64,000 nucleotides of DNA from Stieleria neptunia (GCF_007754155.1 NZ_CP037423.1:5486865-5550864), one strand, 5' to 3'; counted from the first letter of the stretch, positions 1-9,025 are shown. Notes: generated by a model from the letters alone, not told the origin. Numbers and translations: made by a program.

Positions 1-2
1 GC

Positions 3-323
3 GAAGCGGCCGACACCAGCAATCTTGCTCGATTCATCGCCATTGATGATGCCACGTTGATGCCCGGTGGTCGCACGATCGGACAGTACGCCAGTGAAAT
101 GGGCACCGAGATCGGTTTCGAGATCAATTCCAACACCGCGTTGAGCACCAGTTTGACCACATACCAACTTCGGCTGGAAACGGAGAGAGACGCGAAATCA
201 GGCGTCGATCTGAACGAAGAATTGGTCTATTTGCAGGAATACCAAAAGTCATATGAGGCGGCCGTCCGAATCATTCAGGCGACCGACGAAATGCTCACCG
301 AACTGTTCAGAATCATAGGTTAA
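3..323 (+). CDS. flgK: Flagellar hook-associated protein 1 (FlgK), C-terminal part
   Basis: Only the last 106 codons are in the window; the frame is open from base 3 and the gene begins upstream. FlgK joins the flagellar hook to the filament together with FlgL. The visible end is the conserved FlgK/FlgE-type C-terminal helix: 'LNEELVYLQEYQKSYEAAVR' followed by IIQATDEMLTELFRIIG, which in this family packs in the coiled-coil core of the axial structure. The stop codon is four bases before the start of flgL, the usual flgK-flgL order, so the two are almost certainly co-transcribed. The identification rests on this short C-terminal signature plus context. Confidence 0.85.
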   Translation, partial: EAADTSNLARFIAIDDATLMPGGRTIGQYASEMGTEIGFEINSNTALSTSLTTYQLRLETERDAKSGVDLNEELVYLQEYQKSYEAAVRIIQATDEMLTELFRIIG

Positions 324-327
324 CCCG

Positions 328-1785
328 ATGGATGCTCGAGTCACTTCGCAAACGTTTACCCGTAATGCGATCCATTTCACCTCGCTGCACAGCTCGCAAT
401 TGCTGACCGCCCAACGGCAGATTACCTCGGGGCTGCAGTTCGAACTGCCGTCGGAAGAACCGGTCGCCTATCGACAGGTCCGATCGTTGGAAACCCGCTA
501 CGTCGAATTGCAGGCCGACAAAACCGTGATCGGTCGCGCAACCTCGACGCTCAACTCCAGTGTCGCCCAGTTTCAAGATGTCAGCGAACTGATCACGCTT
601 TCCAAAAACCTGGTGCAACAAGGAATACAAGCGCTGGATTCCGACGAACGCAATGCGCTGGCAACCGAAATTGACGCGTTGTTGGCCCAAGCGCAACAAA
701 TCGGACTGGCAAAGTTCAACGAAAACTATTTGTACGGGGGCACGCGATCCGACCAACCTCCTTTCACGTTCGCTGAACCGGTGCGTGAAAATGGCATCTT
801 GGAAGTCAGCTACCAAGGGTCCCTGCAACGCAGTCAAACCCACATCGGTGATTCGATCTCGATCGACACCTACTATGACGGGTCCAAAATCTTCGGAGGC
901 TCCGGTCGCGAATCGACCGTGCTGGTCGGAACCACGGGAGCGAAGCATGGCGGAGGCACCGACACGCTGGTCGGTCGAGCCACCTTGCAGGTTCGACACG
1001 ACACCACCAGCTATGCCGGCGGCTCCGGTGTCCTGGCCGGAACCGGTTCCGCGGCCGGCGACACCATCCTCGGCCCGGCTGGTGCGCATCAGTTGACGAT
1101 CGTTGACACAGCCGGTGACGGTTCGGCCGGGACCATCTCCCTCAACGGCGGCGAACCGGTTGCGTTTTCCAACACGGACACCAACTTACGCGTACCGGGT
1201 CTATTCGGCCAAGAAGTCTACTTGGACACGACCAACATCGCCGCCGGTTTCAACGGGACCGTCGATATCACGTCGACGGGAACGTTGAGCGTCGACGACG
1301 GGGCATCGACCATCCCGATCGACTACAGTTCCAGTCAACTGGTTTCCGACGTCGACAGCGGCCAATTCACCACGATCGACTCGAGCAACATCCGCTCGAC
1401 CGGCGACGATTCACTGGAGTTTCCCGGAACGTCCGACCTGTTCCAGATTCTGCACGCCACCGCCGCAGACCTGCGCAACAGCAGGGAGCTGAGTTCCGCC
1501 GAGTATGGTCAAGCGCTCGACCGGCGACTGAATGAACTGGACCAAGCCGCCAGCAGGGTGTTCAGCGTGATGGGCGAACAATCGACTTCCTTGCAGACGA
1601 TGCAGACGATGGAGTTTCGCGTCGACGATTTGATGCTTTCGGTCGAATCGAATATCGGCGAACTCCAAGCCACCGACTTTCCCGATGCGGTGCTGCGTCT
1701 GGAAAATTCACAGACGCTGCTGCAGTACACCTACGCCGTCACAGCGAATCTGAATTCGCTGGGGCTGTTGGAATTCTTGCGATAG
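328..1785 (+). CDS. flgL: Flagellar hook-associated protein 3 (FlgL)
   Basis: FlgL is the second hook-filament junction protein, exported through the flagellar type III apparatus. The 485-residue product starts with a flagellin-like N-terminal helix (residues about 5-140, with RQITSGLQFELPSEEPVAYRQ-type text and the NENYLYGGTRSDQPPF turn typical of FlgL) and ends with the paired C-terminal helix ending NLNSLGLLEFLR. Residues about 190-370 form a Gly/Ser/Thr/Asp-rich central domain that is longer than in the roughly 300-residue enteric FlgL and is probably the surface-exposed region. It follows flgK by four bases. No flagellar gene follows; the next gene is convergent with a 10-bp gap. Confidence 0.9.
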   Translation: MDARVTSQTFTRNAIHFTSLHSSQLLTAQRQITSGLQFELPSEEPVAYRQVRSLETRYVELQADKTVIGRATSTLNSSVAQFQDVSELITLSKNLVQQGIQALDSDERNALATEIDALLAQAQQIGLAKFNENYLYGGTRSDQPPFTFAEPVRENGILEVSYQGSLQRSQTHIGDSISIDTYYDGSKIFGGSGRESTVLVGTTGAKHGGGTDTLVGRATLQVRHDTTSYAGGSGVLAGTGSAAGDTILGPAGAHQLTIVDTAGDGSAGTISLNGGEPVAFSNTDTNLRVPGLFGQEVYLDTTNIAAGFNGTVDITSTGTLSVDDGASTIPIDYSSSQLVSDVDSGQFTTIDSSNIRSTGDDSLEFPGTSDLFQILHATAADLRNSRELSSAEYGQALDRRLNELDQAASRVFSVMGEQSTSLQTMQTMEFRVDDLMLSVESNIGELQATDFPDAVLRLENSQTLLQYTYAVTANLNSLGLLEFLR

Positions 1786-1795
1786 CGATCTCGGT

Positions 1796-2596
1796 TCAGG
1801 ACGCCGCCGGTTTGCGAAAACGCAACAGATAGTTTTCTTCGAATGCCGGCACCTGGACTTCATCGACGAATTCGAATCCGCCCTTCTCGATCTCGCTGCG
1901 AAACACCTGTTTGCCGGCGCGGACATGACCGAGGATGAATTCGCGCGACTTTCCGGGAATCCGATCAAAGTCGATGACGATCAATGCACCGCCCGGCTTG
2001 ATCGCCTTGTAAATCGATTCGACCGTCAGATGCGGATATTCAAAGTGATGGTAGGTGTCGCAGATGAACGCGACATCAATCGAATGGGGTGGCAGATTGA
2101 CCGAACGGTCCGAACACAGCACACCGGTCAAATTGTGCACGTTGTCTTCCCGCGCTTTGGTGTTGATGTGTTCCAGGAAACGCGGGGAGATGTCGACGGA
2201 AAACACCCAGCCCTCTTTTCCAACCGCATCGGCGAAAAGCCGGCTGTAGAAACCGGTACCGGCACCGATGTCGGCGACACTCTGACCGGGCCGGATGCCA
2301 CAAGCCTCCAGCACGTCCTTTCGCGCCGCGTAGACCTCGCGGCTTTCGACTTCGAATCGGCCCATCCATTCACTGACGTCCAACTCGGGATCGACGAACT
2401 GGTCGTTGATCCCAGGCTTGACACTTTGCTCGGCCGCAGCGGTCGCATCCTGGGCCAACGCCGACGTGACGCAGATCAGACAAACCGCCGCAAACGCGAA
2501 TCCGATTCTCACCGCTGTCGCGGTCGGGGAAAACCGGGACGACGCATCAACGGGGGTTGGTTGGGCTGCGCGTCTTGATTCAATGCAAACATTCAT
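1796..2596 (-). CDS. Exported class I SAM-dependent methyltransferase-like protein
   Basis: A Rossmann-fold methyltransferase domain is visible: motif I VADIGAGTGFYSRLF, an acidic residue in the next strand (FSVDISPRF), CDTYHHFEY and KPGGALIVIDF. The product resembles the planctomycete and proteobacterial 'predicted methyltransferase' group with unknown substrate. The N-terminus carries a hydrophobic stretch (residues about 31-47) ending in SALA-Q, a convincing Sec signal peptide. The start used is ATG at 2596 (266 residues); a GTG at 2512 would give a tighter 20-residue signal peptide MRIGFAFAAVCLICVTSALA and may be the true start. Export of a SAM-dependent enzyme is odd because SAM is cytoplasmic; the domain may have lost catalysis. 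It converges with flgL. Confidence 0.7.
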   Translation of the reverse strand: MNVCIESRRAAQPTPVDASSRFSPTATAVRIGFAFAAVCLICVTSALAQDATAAAEQSVKPGINDQFVDPELDVSEWMGRFEVESREVYAARKDVLEACGIRPGQSVADIGAGTGFYSRLFADAVGKEGWVFSVDISPRFLEHINTKAREDNVHNLTGVLCSDRSVNLPPHSIDVAFICDTYHHFEYPHLTVESIYKAIKPGGALIVIDFDRIPGKSREFILGHVRAGKQVFRSEIEKGGFEFVDEVQVPAFEENYLLRFRKPAAS

Positions 2597-2808
2597 GCCG
2601 GGGGACCAGGGGTATGGAACACGTGGGAGACGGAACGGATCCGCTGGGCGACGAGGACAAACCCGCAGCCGAGGGAAAACAGCCATCGATGAAAGTCGAA
2701 ATTCTGAGAAGCTAAAATAGCATCCGCGGTTTCGTTTTGCACCCTGTTGTTTGAGGCTTACAGTTTTGAGATGGACCTGTTCTCCCGAAGGAGCAGGGGT
2801 TCATCGCC

Positions 2809-4590
2809 ATGATGCACGGCGGCAATCGAACACGCGGCCAGCTGATCCATCCCCGTCTTTGGCCTATCCAACCATTCGACCAAGACCGCTGCATGATCAA
2901 TTCGCATTCACCGCTCCCGCCCGATCGACATCCGCTTGACAGCATGGAACCCGCAGTGCCCTTGATGAAGACGTCGATTCCACCGCAACCTTCCGCGGCG
3001 GATTCCGACAGCCTGCTCAGCGTGCTCAGCGTGCTGGTCGTCGAGGACAATGATCTGGATTTCTTGCAAGTCTCGAAAAACTTGCGGCACGGACGGAAAC
3101 GAATCTCCCTCTCGCATGCGACCTCGTTGGGCGCGGCACTGCAGGAACTGGAGATCCGTGACTTCGACGTCATCCTGACCGATCTCTGTCTCCCGGACTC
3201 GAGTGGTCTGGATACGGTCAAGCGACTGAAAGCGAAATGTGATGCCATCCCGATCTTGGTCCTGACCGGCCTGGACGACGAAGCGGTTGAACGGGAAATC
3301 CTGCATGCCGGTGCACAAGATTTCCTGCCCAAAGGGCTCGCCAACAGCAGTTGGACACGCAAAGCAATCGAACATGCCGTCCAGCGGCAACAGTCCATCA
3401 ACGAAATGAGTCGGGTCACCGCGGAATTGCAAGCCAGCCACCGGCTGCTGCGGGAACAAGCCGAACTGAGGGAACAGGACCACCAGAAACTGGAACGCAT
3501 GCACCAAACGGCGCACGAGTTTTTGGCCAAAGCCTCGCACGACATCCGCAATCCGTTGACCGTCATCAAAGAACACGTCTCGATCGTTCGCGAGGGCTTG
3601 GCCGGCCGAATCAATCTGGAACAGGCCGCGATGCTGGAAAAGGCATTGATTCGAGCCGACGACGTGAACAACAAATTGGATGACTTGTTGGATTCAAGCA
3701 AACTCGATTCGGGGCTGCTGGACATCTGTCGCCGGCCCTGCCACGTCGACGAAATCATTGACTCGGTCCGTGCCTCGATCGAGCAACGAGCCGCGATGCG
3801 GAATGTGAAACTGGAAATTCAATCGCAAGTCGAAGCGCCGGTCGCGTACTGCGACGGGCAAAAGGCCTGTCGCGTCTTGGTTTGCCTGGCCGTCAACGCC
3901 ATCAATGCGTGCAACGATGCGGGGAACGTGCGGATTTGGGTGCGTTACGATGAACCCAATCAACACATTCGAATCGGCGTCAACGACGATGGGATCGGAA
4001 TCCAGCCCCGACAGTGCGATCAGCTCGCCGCCCGCTTTGCCAGGCCCGGAGTGACGACCGATCCCGATGACAAACTGCTGGGGCTGGGCTTATCCATCGC
4101 CGCCCGTTTCTGCCGACTCAATCTGGGCCAATTGCACGTCGAGTCCGAACCCGGTTTGGGATCAATCTTTTGGTTCAGCCTTCCGGTCGTGGGAAGCGAC
4201 CAGATCTTTCCGCGGTGGTTGGAATTGCAATCCGCACCGATGCAGTATGTCCAACTCCTCTCGTTTCACCTGAATGAACAATGCACGCCGGCGGAAAAAC
4301 GGGACAGCGAACTGTTGCTGACCTACCTGACGGAAAACCATGAACTGCTGATCCAAGCGTCCGATTCGCAGTGGTGGCTGGCGACCAGTTCGATCTTCCC
4401 CGACGTCGATGCACGATTGAAAAAGGCAACCGATGAGATCGCACGACTGACCGAAGTCCGTGCCGCCAACCCGGCCTTTGACATCGGCATCCAAACACGC
4501 GGCATCTGGAGCCTGAAGCGTCCGATCGACGAAATCGATGCGGCGTATCAACAGCTCCTGCAGGACGAGCCGTCGCAGGCAACGCGGTAG
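2809..4590 (+). CDS. Hybrid REC-histidine kinase with C-terminal GGDEF-like domain
   Basis: The protein has an N-terminal receiver domain (residues about 73-190; acidic pocket VVEDND, phosphoacceptor Asp125 in ILTDLCLPDSSG, Lys in FLPKG), a charged coiled-coil linker (about 195-235), a HisKA dimerisation helix with His244 in KASHDIRNPL, and a HATPase domain with NAINACND, DDGIGI and GLGLSIA. There is no transmembrane segment, so it should be cytoplasmic and driven by an upstream kinase through the receiver. The last 130 residues resemble the same region of the kinase at 6629-8203 and look like a degenerate GGDEF fold (LLIQASDSQWWLATS in place of GGDEF). The start is supported by AGGGG eight bases upstream of the first ATG; later starts at 2944 and 2965 are possible. 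It stands divergent from the exported methyltransferase. Confidence 0.82.
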   Translation: MMHGGNRTRGQLIHPRLWPIQPFDQDRCMINSHSPLPPDRHPLDSMEPAVPLMKTSIPPQPSAADSDSLLSVLSVLVVEDNDLDFLQVSKNLRHGRKRISLSHATSLGAALQELEIRDFDVILTDLCLPDSSGLDTVKRLKAKCDAIPILVLTGLDDEAVEREILHAGAQDFLPKGLANSSWTRKAIEHAVQRQQSINEMSRVTAELQASHRLLREQAELREQDHQKLERMHQTAHEFLAKASHDIRNPLTVIKEHVSIVREGLAGRINLEQAAMLEKALIRADDVNNKLDDLLDSSKLDSGLLDICRRPCHVDEIIDSVRASIEQRAAMRNVKLEIQSQVEAPVAYCDGQKACRVLVCLAVNAINACNDAGNVRIWVRYDEPNQHIRIGVNDDGIGIQPRQCDQLAARFARPGVTTDPDDKLLGLGLSIAARFCRLNLGQLHVESEPGLGSIFWFSLPVVGSDQIFPRWLELQSAPMQYVQLLSFHLNEQCTPAEKRDSELLLTYLTENHELLIQASDSQWWLATSSIFPDVDARLKKATDEIARLTEVRAANPAFDIGIQTRGIWSLKRPIDEIDAAYQQLLQDEPSQATR

Positions 4591-4862
4591 TCGTGCGGCT
4601 AATGTTAAACGTCATTCATGGCTCAAGACTTGTTCCCAGGCTCCGCCGGGAACACACTGTCTTGGAGGCTCCGCCTGGGCTGCGCAGAATGCCCGCGATT
4701 TCATGCGTTGTGCCGGTTAAGACTTTGGTCGTTCTTGTTCCGTGGTGGATCAAGATTCACTCGGTTCGGTTCGCCAAAGGCGATCAACAACATAGCCTGG
4801 GGTGAGACCGGATGAGCCCCAGCGAATCCGGGCGTAACCCCAGGTCCACGATCCACCGAAAC

Positions 4863-4919
4863 CCCTCCCCCTTTCGATCGGCCGGCGGCTCAGCCGCCGG
4901 CCGATCGAAAGGGGGAGGG
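4863..4919. repeat. 57-bp perfect palindrome
   Basis: Arms 4863-4890 and 4892-4919 are exact reverse complements (28 bp each) around a single central C at 4891. Arms begin CCCTCCCCCTTTCGATCGGC. The palindrome sits inside a larger imperfect inverted repeat, so the whole could extrude as a long cruciform or form a very stable RNA hairpin between two convergent genes. Confidence 0.85.
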
Positions 4920-5102
4920 AGCAGGTTTGGCTTTCTTTCCCTGGGGTGGCGGTCACTCCGCTGCGCTCGTTCCCTGCCCCCAGGCTATGTTGTTGATGCC
5001 CTTTGGGCAAATGCTGCGGAACGGTTTCCGCCTAAGATTCGGACCGGCTGCAACAATCAATTCCGCACAGCCCAGGCTCTGCCCTACGCCGTGAACGACT
5101 TG

Positions 5103-5175
5103 TTAGCGGCAGGGCGCGAGCCCTCCGGTTCTTCAACTTTGCCAAAACACCGGAGGGCTCGCGCCCTGCCGCTAA
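5103..5175. repeat. Paired TTAGCGGCAGGGCGCGAGC hairpin
   Basis: Perfect 26-bp inverted repeat (5103-5128 and 5150-5175) with a 21-base loop. The same unit occurs, whole or in part, near 15948, at 46303-46503 and at 53050-53243, always between genes, so it is a dispersed repeat family. Confidence 0.85.
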
Positions 5176-5235
5176 AAAATGCTTCACAGCGTTGCCTACC
5201 GGGGTGATGCATGACAGTCAGTGCCGGACGCCCCC

Positions 5236-6177
5236 CTACACGGCCGAACAGACCATGGCTTCGGGGACGATGCTTGTCCGCAGGTCCAGGTCGGTGTATT
5301 GCACCAGCGCCCGTTTTAGTTGGTCCCAGGAAACCGGTTTCGACAGAAACTCGCTGGCCCCGCCGGCGAGCATTCGACGTTTCAACGACGCATCCCGCAT
5401 TCCGGTCACCACGATGACCGGCACCGAGTCGGTGGCGGCCGATTCCTTCAAACGACGCAGAATGTACTCGCCATTTCCGTCGGGCATTTGATAGTCCAAC
5501 AAGATCGCCGCGGGGCGGCTTTGAAAGGCGCTGCGATATCCGTCCATGCCCCGGTAGGCCCGCACCAGTTGCACGCCGACGCTGAGTAGTCGCTTTTGCA
5601 GACCGATGGAAAAATCGGGGTCATCGTCGATCGCCAGCACCCAAGGCGCCGCGTCGGTGGCCGCTTCCTCTTCCACGGCAGACGGCTGCGAATCGTCCAG
5701 CCACCCCCAATCTTTCAGCATCGACAGCAGCGATTCATCGCCTTCATCCGCCGGCGTCGACTGGACGTCGGAAAACTCGGCCAGCGGTGTGGCTTGGTGC
5801 TCGGCCCCGTCTTCAAGCAGCGCTTTCAACAGGGGTTCCAGACGCGTCCAGATCTGTTGGTCTTTCTTGACCAGCTGGGCGCCCATTTCGTGACAACGTT
5901 GCTGAATTTTTTCATTCGGATCGCCGGTCATCACGATCACCGACGTTTGGCTCAGGCGTTCGTCCGTCGCCATCATCTCCGACACGCTGACGCCATTCCC
6001 TCCCGGCATCCGAACGTCCAACAGCGCGATTTGCGGCGCATAGTAATCGGCGTTGGCCAGTGCATCCATCGCGTCACTGACCGTGATCACATCCAAGCCC
6101 AGTTGTTTGCAACGGAGGCTGAGCAATTCCAGCAGGTCTTGATCGTCATCGGCAATTAAGATTTGTTTCTCACTCAT
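5236..6177 (-). CDS. Double-receiver response regulator
   Basis: Two CheY-like receiver domains in tandem and no output domain. Domain 1 covers about residues 4-122 (acidic pair in IADDDQ, Asp54 in ALLDVRMPGGNG, TG after strand 4, Lys pair in QLVKKDQ); domain 2 covers about 178-300 (AIDDDP, Asp228 in ILLDYQMPDGNG, Lys in FLSKPVSW). The start at 6177 is chosen because GGAG lies seven bases upstream and the receiver fold starts at once; the extra upstream codons are unlike a protein. It is the last gene of the minus-strand signalling cluster and is likely to relay phosphate or act by protein-protein contact. Confidence 0.85.
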   Translation of the reverse strand: MSEKQILIADDDQDLLELLSLRCKQLGLDVITVSDAMDALANADYYAPQIALLDVRMPGGNGVSVSEMMATDERLSQTSVIVMTGDPNEKIQQRCHEMGAQLVKKDQQIWTRLEPLLKALLEDGAEHQATPLAEFSDVQSTPADEGDESLLSMLKDWGWLDDSQPSAVEEEAATDAAPWVLAIDDDPDFSIGLQKRLLSVGVQLVRAYRGMDGYRSAFQSRPAAILLDYQMPDGNGEYILRRLKESAATDSVPVIVVTGMRDASLKRRMLAGGASEFLSKPVSWDQLKRALVQYTDLDLRTSIVPEAMVCSAV

Positions 6178-6255
6178 TTGATTCTCCAAGGGTGGGCGGG
6201 TGTGTCGAAAGTTCAAGGAACTCGGACAAGGTAAAAGGACCTGTTGGAAGAGTCG

Positions 6256-6639
6256 TCAGCCCGTACACGCCGGCACGCTGAACACGGACGTCACGGCGTC
6301 CAACAGATCGCTACTGCGATAGGGTTTGGTCAAAAAGTAGTGGGCCCCGGCGTCGAGCGCCGTTTGCTGATCCTGCAGACTGGCCGACAGCATGATCACC
6401 GGCGGTGTGGCGGTGGCGGGGTCGTCCTGAAGCGCCTTCAACACCGCCAACCCGTCCAGGTTTGGCATCTGAACATCCAACAACACCAGATCGGGATTCG
6501 CCGACTGGATCAGTTCCAGGCCTTCGGTGCCGTCATAGGCGACCAGCACCTCGTATCCGGCGTGCGTCAAACGCATTTGCACGCCGAGAACGATTCCCCG
6601 GTCATCATCAATCACGACAATTTTTGAATCATGTGACAC
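6256..6639 (-). CDS. Single-domain response regulator (GTG start)
   Basis: A stand-alone CheY-like receiver of 127 residues: acidic pocket VIDDDRG, Asp55 in LVLLDVQMPNLDG, Ser/Ala switch in IMLSASL and Lys in YFLTKPY. All expected phosphoryl-transfer residues are present. The GTG at 6639 is favoured because it begins directly before the first beta strand and is preceded by GAAGAGAAG; it overlaps the end of the REC-kinase gene by 11 bases, which suggests translational coupling and that this receiver is a partner of that kinase. Confidence 0.85.
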   Translation of the reverse strand: MSHDSKIVVIDDDRGIVLGVQMRLTHAGYEVLVAYDGTEGLELIQSANPDLVLLDVQMPNLDGLAVLKALQDDPATATPPVIMLSASLQDQQTALDAGAHYFLTKPYRSSDLLDAVTSVFSVPACTG

Positions 6640-8203
6640 AGTACTTCTCTTCAGCGAGTTGTTGATCGACCATCTGAACGATGTCCCGGGGCCGCTCCGC
6701 GACGTTCCAGGTCCCTTCGACTTGGACTTGAAGTTCCGGCAGTGGGCCACGAGGACGATTGCGATTGATCTGCAACCGTTCCTTGTTCAACCGCGTCAAA
6801 AATTCGTCCAACGCGATCGAGGGTACGGACACCAACAGCAACCATTGCCGGTTGGGCAGCGTGAAGATCAGATCGTTTTGTCGCAGCAGGTGAACCAGGA
6901 AACGTTCGACATCCAGCATCACCGATTCGTTTGCGTCGTCTTCGATCGCGATCCCGATGGCGGAAACCATTCCGGGCCCCTCCGCTGCGGTCGCCAGTCG
7001 ACTGACGAATCGCCGCGTGACTTCGACGGGGCAATTGACCGGCAACGTAAAACTGAAGGAGCTGCCCACGCCTTCGGTGCTCTCGACGTCCATCTTGCCG
7101 AAGTTCAGATCCACCAACTCCTGTGCGATGTTCAACCCCAGCCCGAACCCCTTGGTGCTGTCCCGGATCTCCGTCTTGACCTGCGCAAAACGCTGAAAGA
7201 TTTCGCGTTGGCGGTCGGCGGGGATGCCGACGCCGTTGTCCGAAACGGCAATGGAGATGTCGTTTTCACCGTGGCGTCGGGCCGAAATGCAAACGCGACC
7301 GGGATTGCGGGTGAATTTGATCGCGTTGATGGCCAGATTGACGATCACCCGACCGACCTTGGCCGGGTCACAGAACACGTCCGGCAAGTCCTCATCGATT
7401 TCGACGTCCAACCGAACCTCACGAACGATCGCTTTGCGTCGAATCGCCGGCAGCACATGATCGATGATCTCGGCCACCGCGCACGGTGAACGCGATGCCC
7501 CCAGCAGCCCCGATTCCAGCTTGCTGACGTCCAACATGTCGTCGACCATGTTGTTGAGATCGCTGGCCCGATCGTCGATCACCCCGAGCAGTTTTGCCTG
7601 TTCGTCACTGACCGGCCCCGCGATTCCGTCGGCAAGCAACGAGGCATATTCCATGATCACCGTCAGCGGCGTGCGAAATTCATGCGAGACGTTGTCGACA
7701 AATTTTTGTGCCGTTTTGCAGGCCTTTTCAAGTTTTTGATTCTTGTTCTGCAACAGCAGGTCGCGCTCGCGCAGTGTCTCCAAGAGCTGGTCGTTGTGTC
7801 GCAACATCGCATGCCGCTGGATGGCATATCGAATGGACCGTTGCAGCAGTTCGGGGCTGATGCGTCCCTTGACCAGATAGTCTTGTGCTCCTTCGGCGAT
7901 CGCGGTGATCGAAAGCTCATCATCGGCGTGCCCGGTCAGGACGATCAAGGGATTTTGGGGACAGGCCTGCACCATGTTGACGACGGAGTCCAGTCCGCGG
8001 CTGTCCGGCAGCGACAGATCGGCAAGCACCACATCAAACTCGGAAGCACCGACCGCGGTGATTGCATCCCCCAAGCAACGCACGCGTCGGACGCCGCAAT
8101 TGGGAAACGCCTTGTTCAGCGATCGCGTGACCGACTCGCCGTCAACGCAATCGTCTTCGATCAATAGGATTCTCAACTGCGTCTTCTGTTCTGCGATCAC
8201 CAT
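6629..8203 (-). CDS. Hybrid REC-histidine kinase with C-terminal GGDEF-like domain
   Basis: A 524-residue soluble kinase, paralogous to the one at 2809-4590. Domains in order: receiver (about 10-130; Asp62 in VVLADLSLPDSRG), coiled-coil linker (135-165), HisKA with His174 in DNVSHEFRTPLTVI, HATPase (about 275-395; NAIKFTRN, SDNGVGIP, GFGLGLNIA) and a C-terminal 115-residue region ending with a charged helix. That last region resembles GGDEF or cyclase-like folds but has NRQW instead of GGDEF, so no diguanylate synthesis is expected. The start at 8203 has GGAG eight bases upstream; upstream codons look non-coding. It sits between two single-receiver genes. Confidence 0.85.
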   Translation of the reverse strand: MVIAEQKTQLRILLIEDDCVDGESVTRSLNKAFPNCGVRRVRCLGDAITAVGASEFDVVLADLSLPDSRGLDSVVNMVQACPQNPLIVLTGHADDELSITAIAEGAQDYLVKGRISPELLQRSIRYAIQRHAMLRHNDQLLETLRERDLLLQNKNQKLEKACKTAQKFVDNVSHEFRTPLTVIMEYASLLADGIAGPVSDEQAKLLGVIDDRASDLNNMVDDMLDVSKLESGLLGASRSPCAVAEIIDHVLPAIRRKAIVREVRLDVEIDEDLPDVFCDPAKVGRVIVNLAINAIKFTRNPGRVCISARRHGENDISIAVSDNGVGIPADRQREIFQRFAQVKTEIRDSTKGFGLGLNIAQELVDLNFGKMDVESTEGVGSSFSFTLPVNCPVEVTRRFVSRLATAAEGPGMVSAIGIAIEDDANESVMLDVERFLVHLLRQNDLIFTLPNRQWLLLVSVPSIALDEFLTRLNKERLQINRNRPRGPLPELQVQVEGTWNVAERPRDIVQMVDQQLAEEKYCVT

Positions 8204-8309
8204 GGCTTTCTCCTTCGCTGTTGCACGCTCCCGACCCCACCCCGCTTCGGTCGCGTCCGAGCGGTTCGCGACGGTGTGGCGGTGTGGCGGTACTCGAATG
8301 CGCGACGGA

Positions 8310-8822
8310 TTATTCGGGGCGTTTGGAAAGTTCAACGTAGGATTGCATTTCGCTGAGCAAGACATCGAAATGGATCGGTTTGTGGAGGAAGCTGTCCGCC
8401 CCCAACGCCAGCATTTCCGCTCGCAAGTCGGGGTCACGCATTCCCGTCAAAACAATCACGGGAATTCGCTCGGTCGCTTGGTTGTTCCGCAAGGATTCCA
8501 ACACGAACCGTCCGTCCCCACTGGGCATGGAGACATCCATCAGAATCAGGTCGGGGCGATCGGTGATCGCTTCCCAAAAACCTTGCGTGCCGAAGAAAGC
8601 GACCAAAACTTCCGCCTGATAGCCACTCAGCCGCATTTCCAACGTGCGGCAAATCTCGGGGTCGTCGTCGATGCAGAGGATCCGTGGTGTCTGTATCGCC
8701 TTCGCCGGATCGCTCCATCCGTCACCGTCCCCGCCGGCCTTCCGCTTTGCCAAGCGGTCCTGCACTAACTGTTGCAAGGGGCGTTTGCGTGTTTGGGGCG
8801 ACTTGCTGATCAGGCTTGACAT
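8310..8822 (-). CDS. Response regulator with basic N-terminal extension
   Basis: A receiver domain (residues about 46-165) with ILCIDDDPE, Asp96 in LILMDVSMPSGDG, TG switch and Lys in FLHKPIHF. About 45 residues precede it, rich in Lys/Arg/Gln (TRKRPLQQLVQDRLAKRKAG), an unusual extension for a CheY-like protein that could contact nucleic acid, membrane or a partner. There is no C-terminal output domain. The ATG at 8822 has TGGAG at good distance. It is followed by the REC-kinase gene 106 bases downstream in the same direction. Confidence 0.82.
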   Translation of the reverse strand: MSSLISKSPQTRKRPLQQLVQDRLAKRKAGGDGDGWSDPAKAIQTPRILCIDDDPEICRTLEMRLSGYQAEVLVAFFGTQGFWEAITDRPDLILMDVSMPSGDGRFVLESLRNNQATERIPVIVLTGMRDPDLRAEMLALGADSFLHKPIHFDVLLSEMQSYVELSKRPE

Positions 8823-9025
8823 TTCGGTTCTCCAGGTGGGGATCGGAGGGGGAGGGGAGCCAGTGGCGGGCAATCAGGACGCGTCACGTGTGCGGATCAC
8901 CGATGGCACGTTTGGGGTGGGATGCCGGCGGGGGTGATCGAGACGGGCGATTGCTTCAATCAAAAAGTAGATCGCTTGGCGATGGGATGCAGGTTTGTTC
9001 AGCGGAGTTGAAGGAACACCGACAA

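Larger units (their letters stand above)
4591..5235. repeat. Gene-free repeat region with nested inverted repeats
   Basis: No credible gene lies between the plus-strand kinase and the convergent response regulator. The segment holds an imperfect hairpin built on GTTCCCAGGCTCCGCC near 4631, a large imperfect inverted repeat (about 4770-5020) whose outer arms contain GATCAACAACATAGCCTGGGG at one end and the reverse complement near 4976-5000, a nearly perfect 57-bp palindrome in its middle, and a separate paired hairpin at 5103-5175. Short open frames here are products of the repeats. Confidence 0.75.

Noticed and set aside
4750..5010. Small minus-strand frame within the nested palindrome
   Set aside because: Consists of the inverted repeat arms read in both directions (HQQHSLG and YVVDRLWR ends); typical spurious call in repeat elements.
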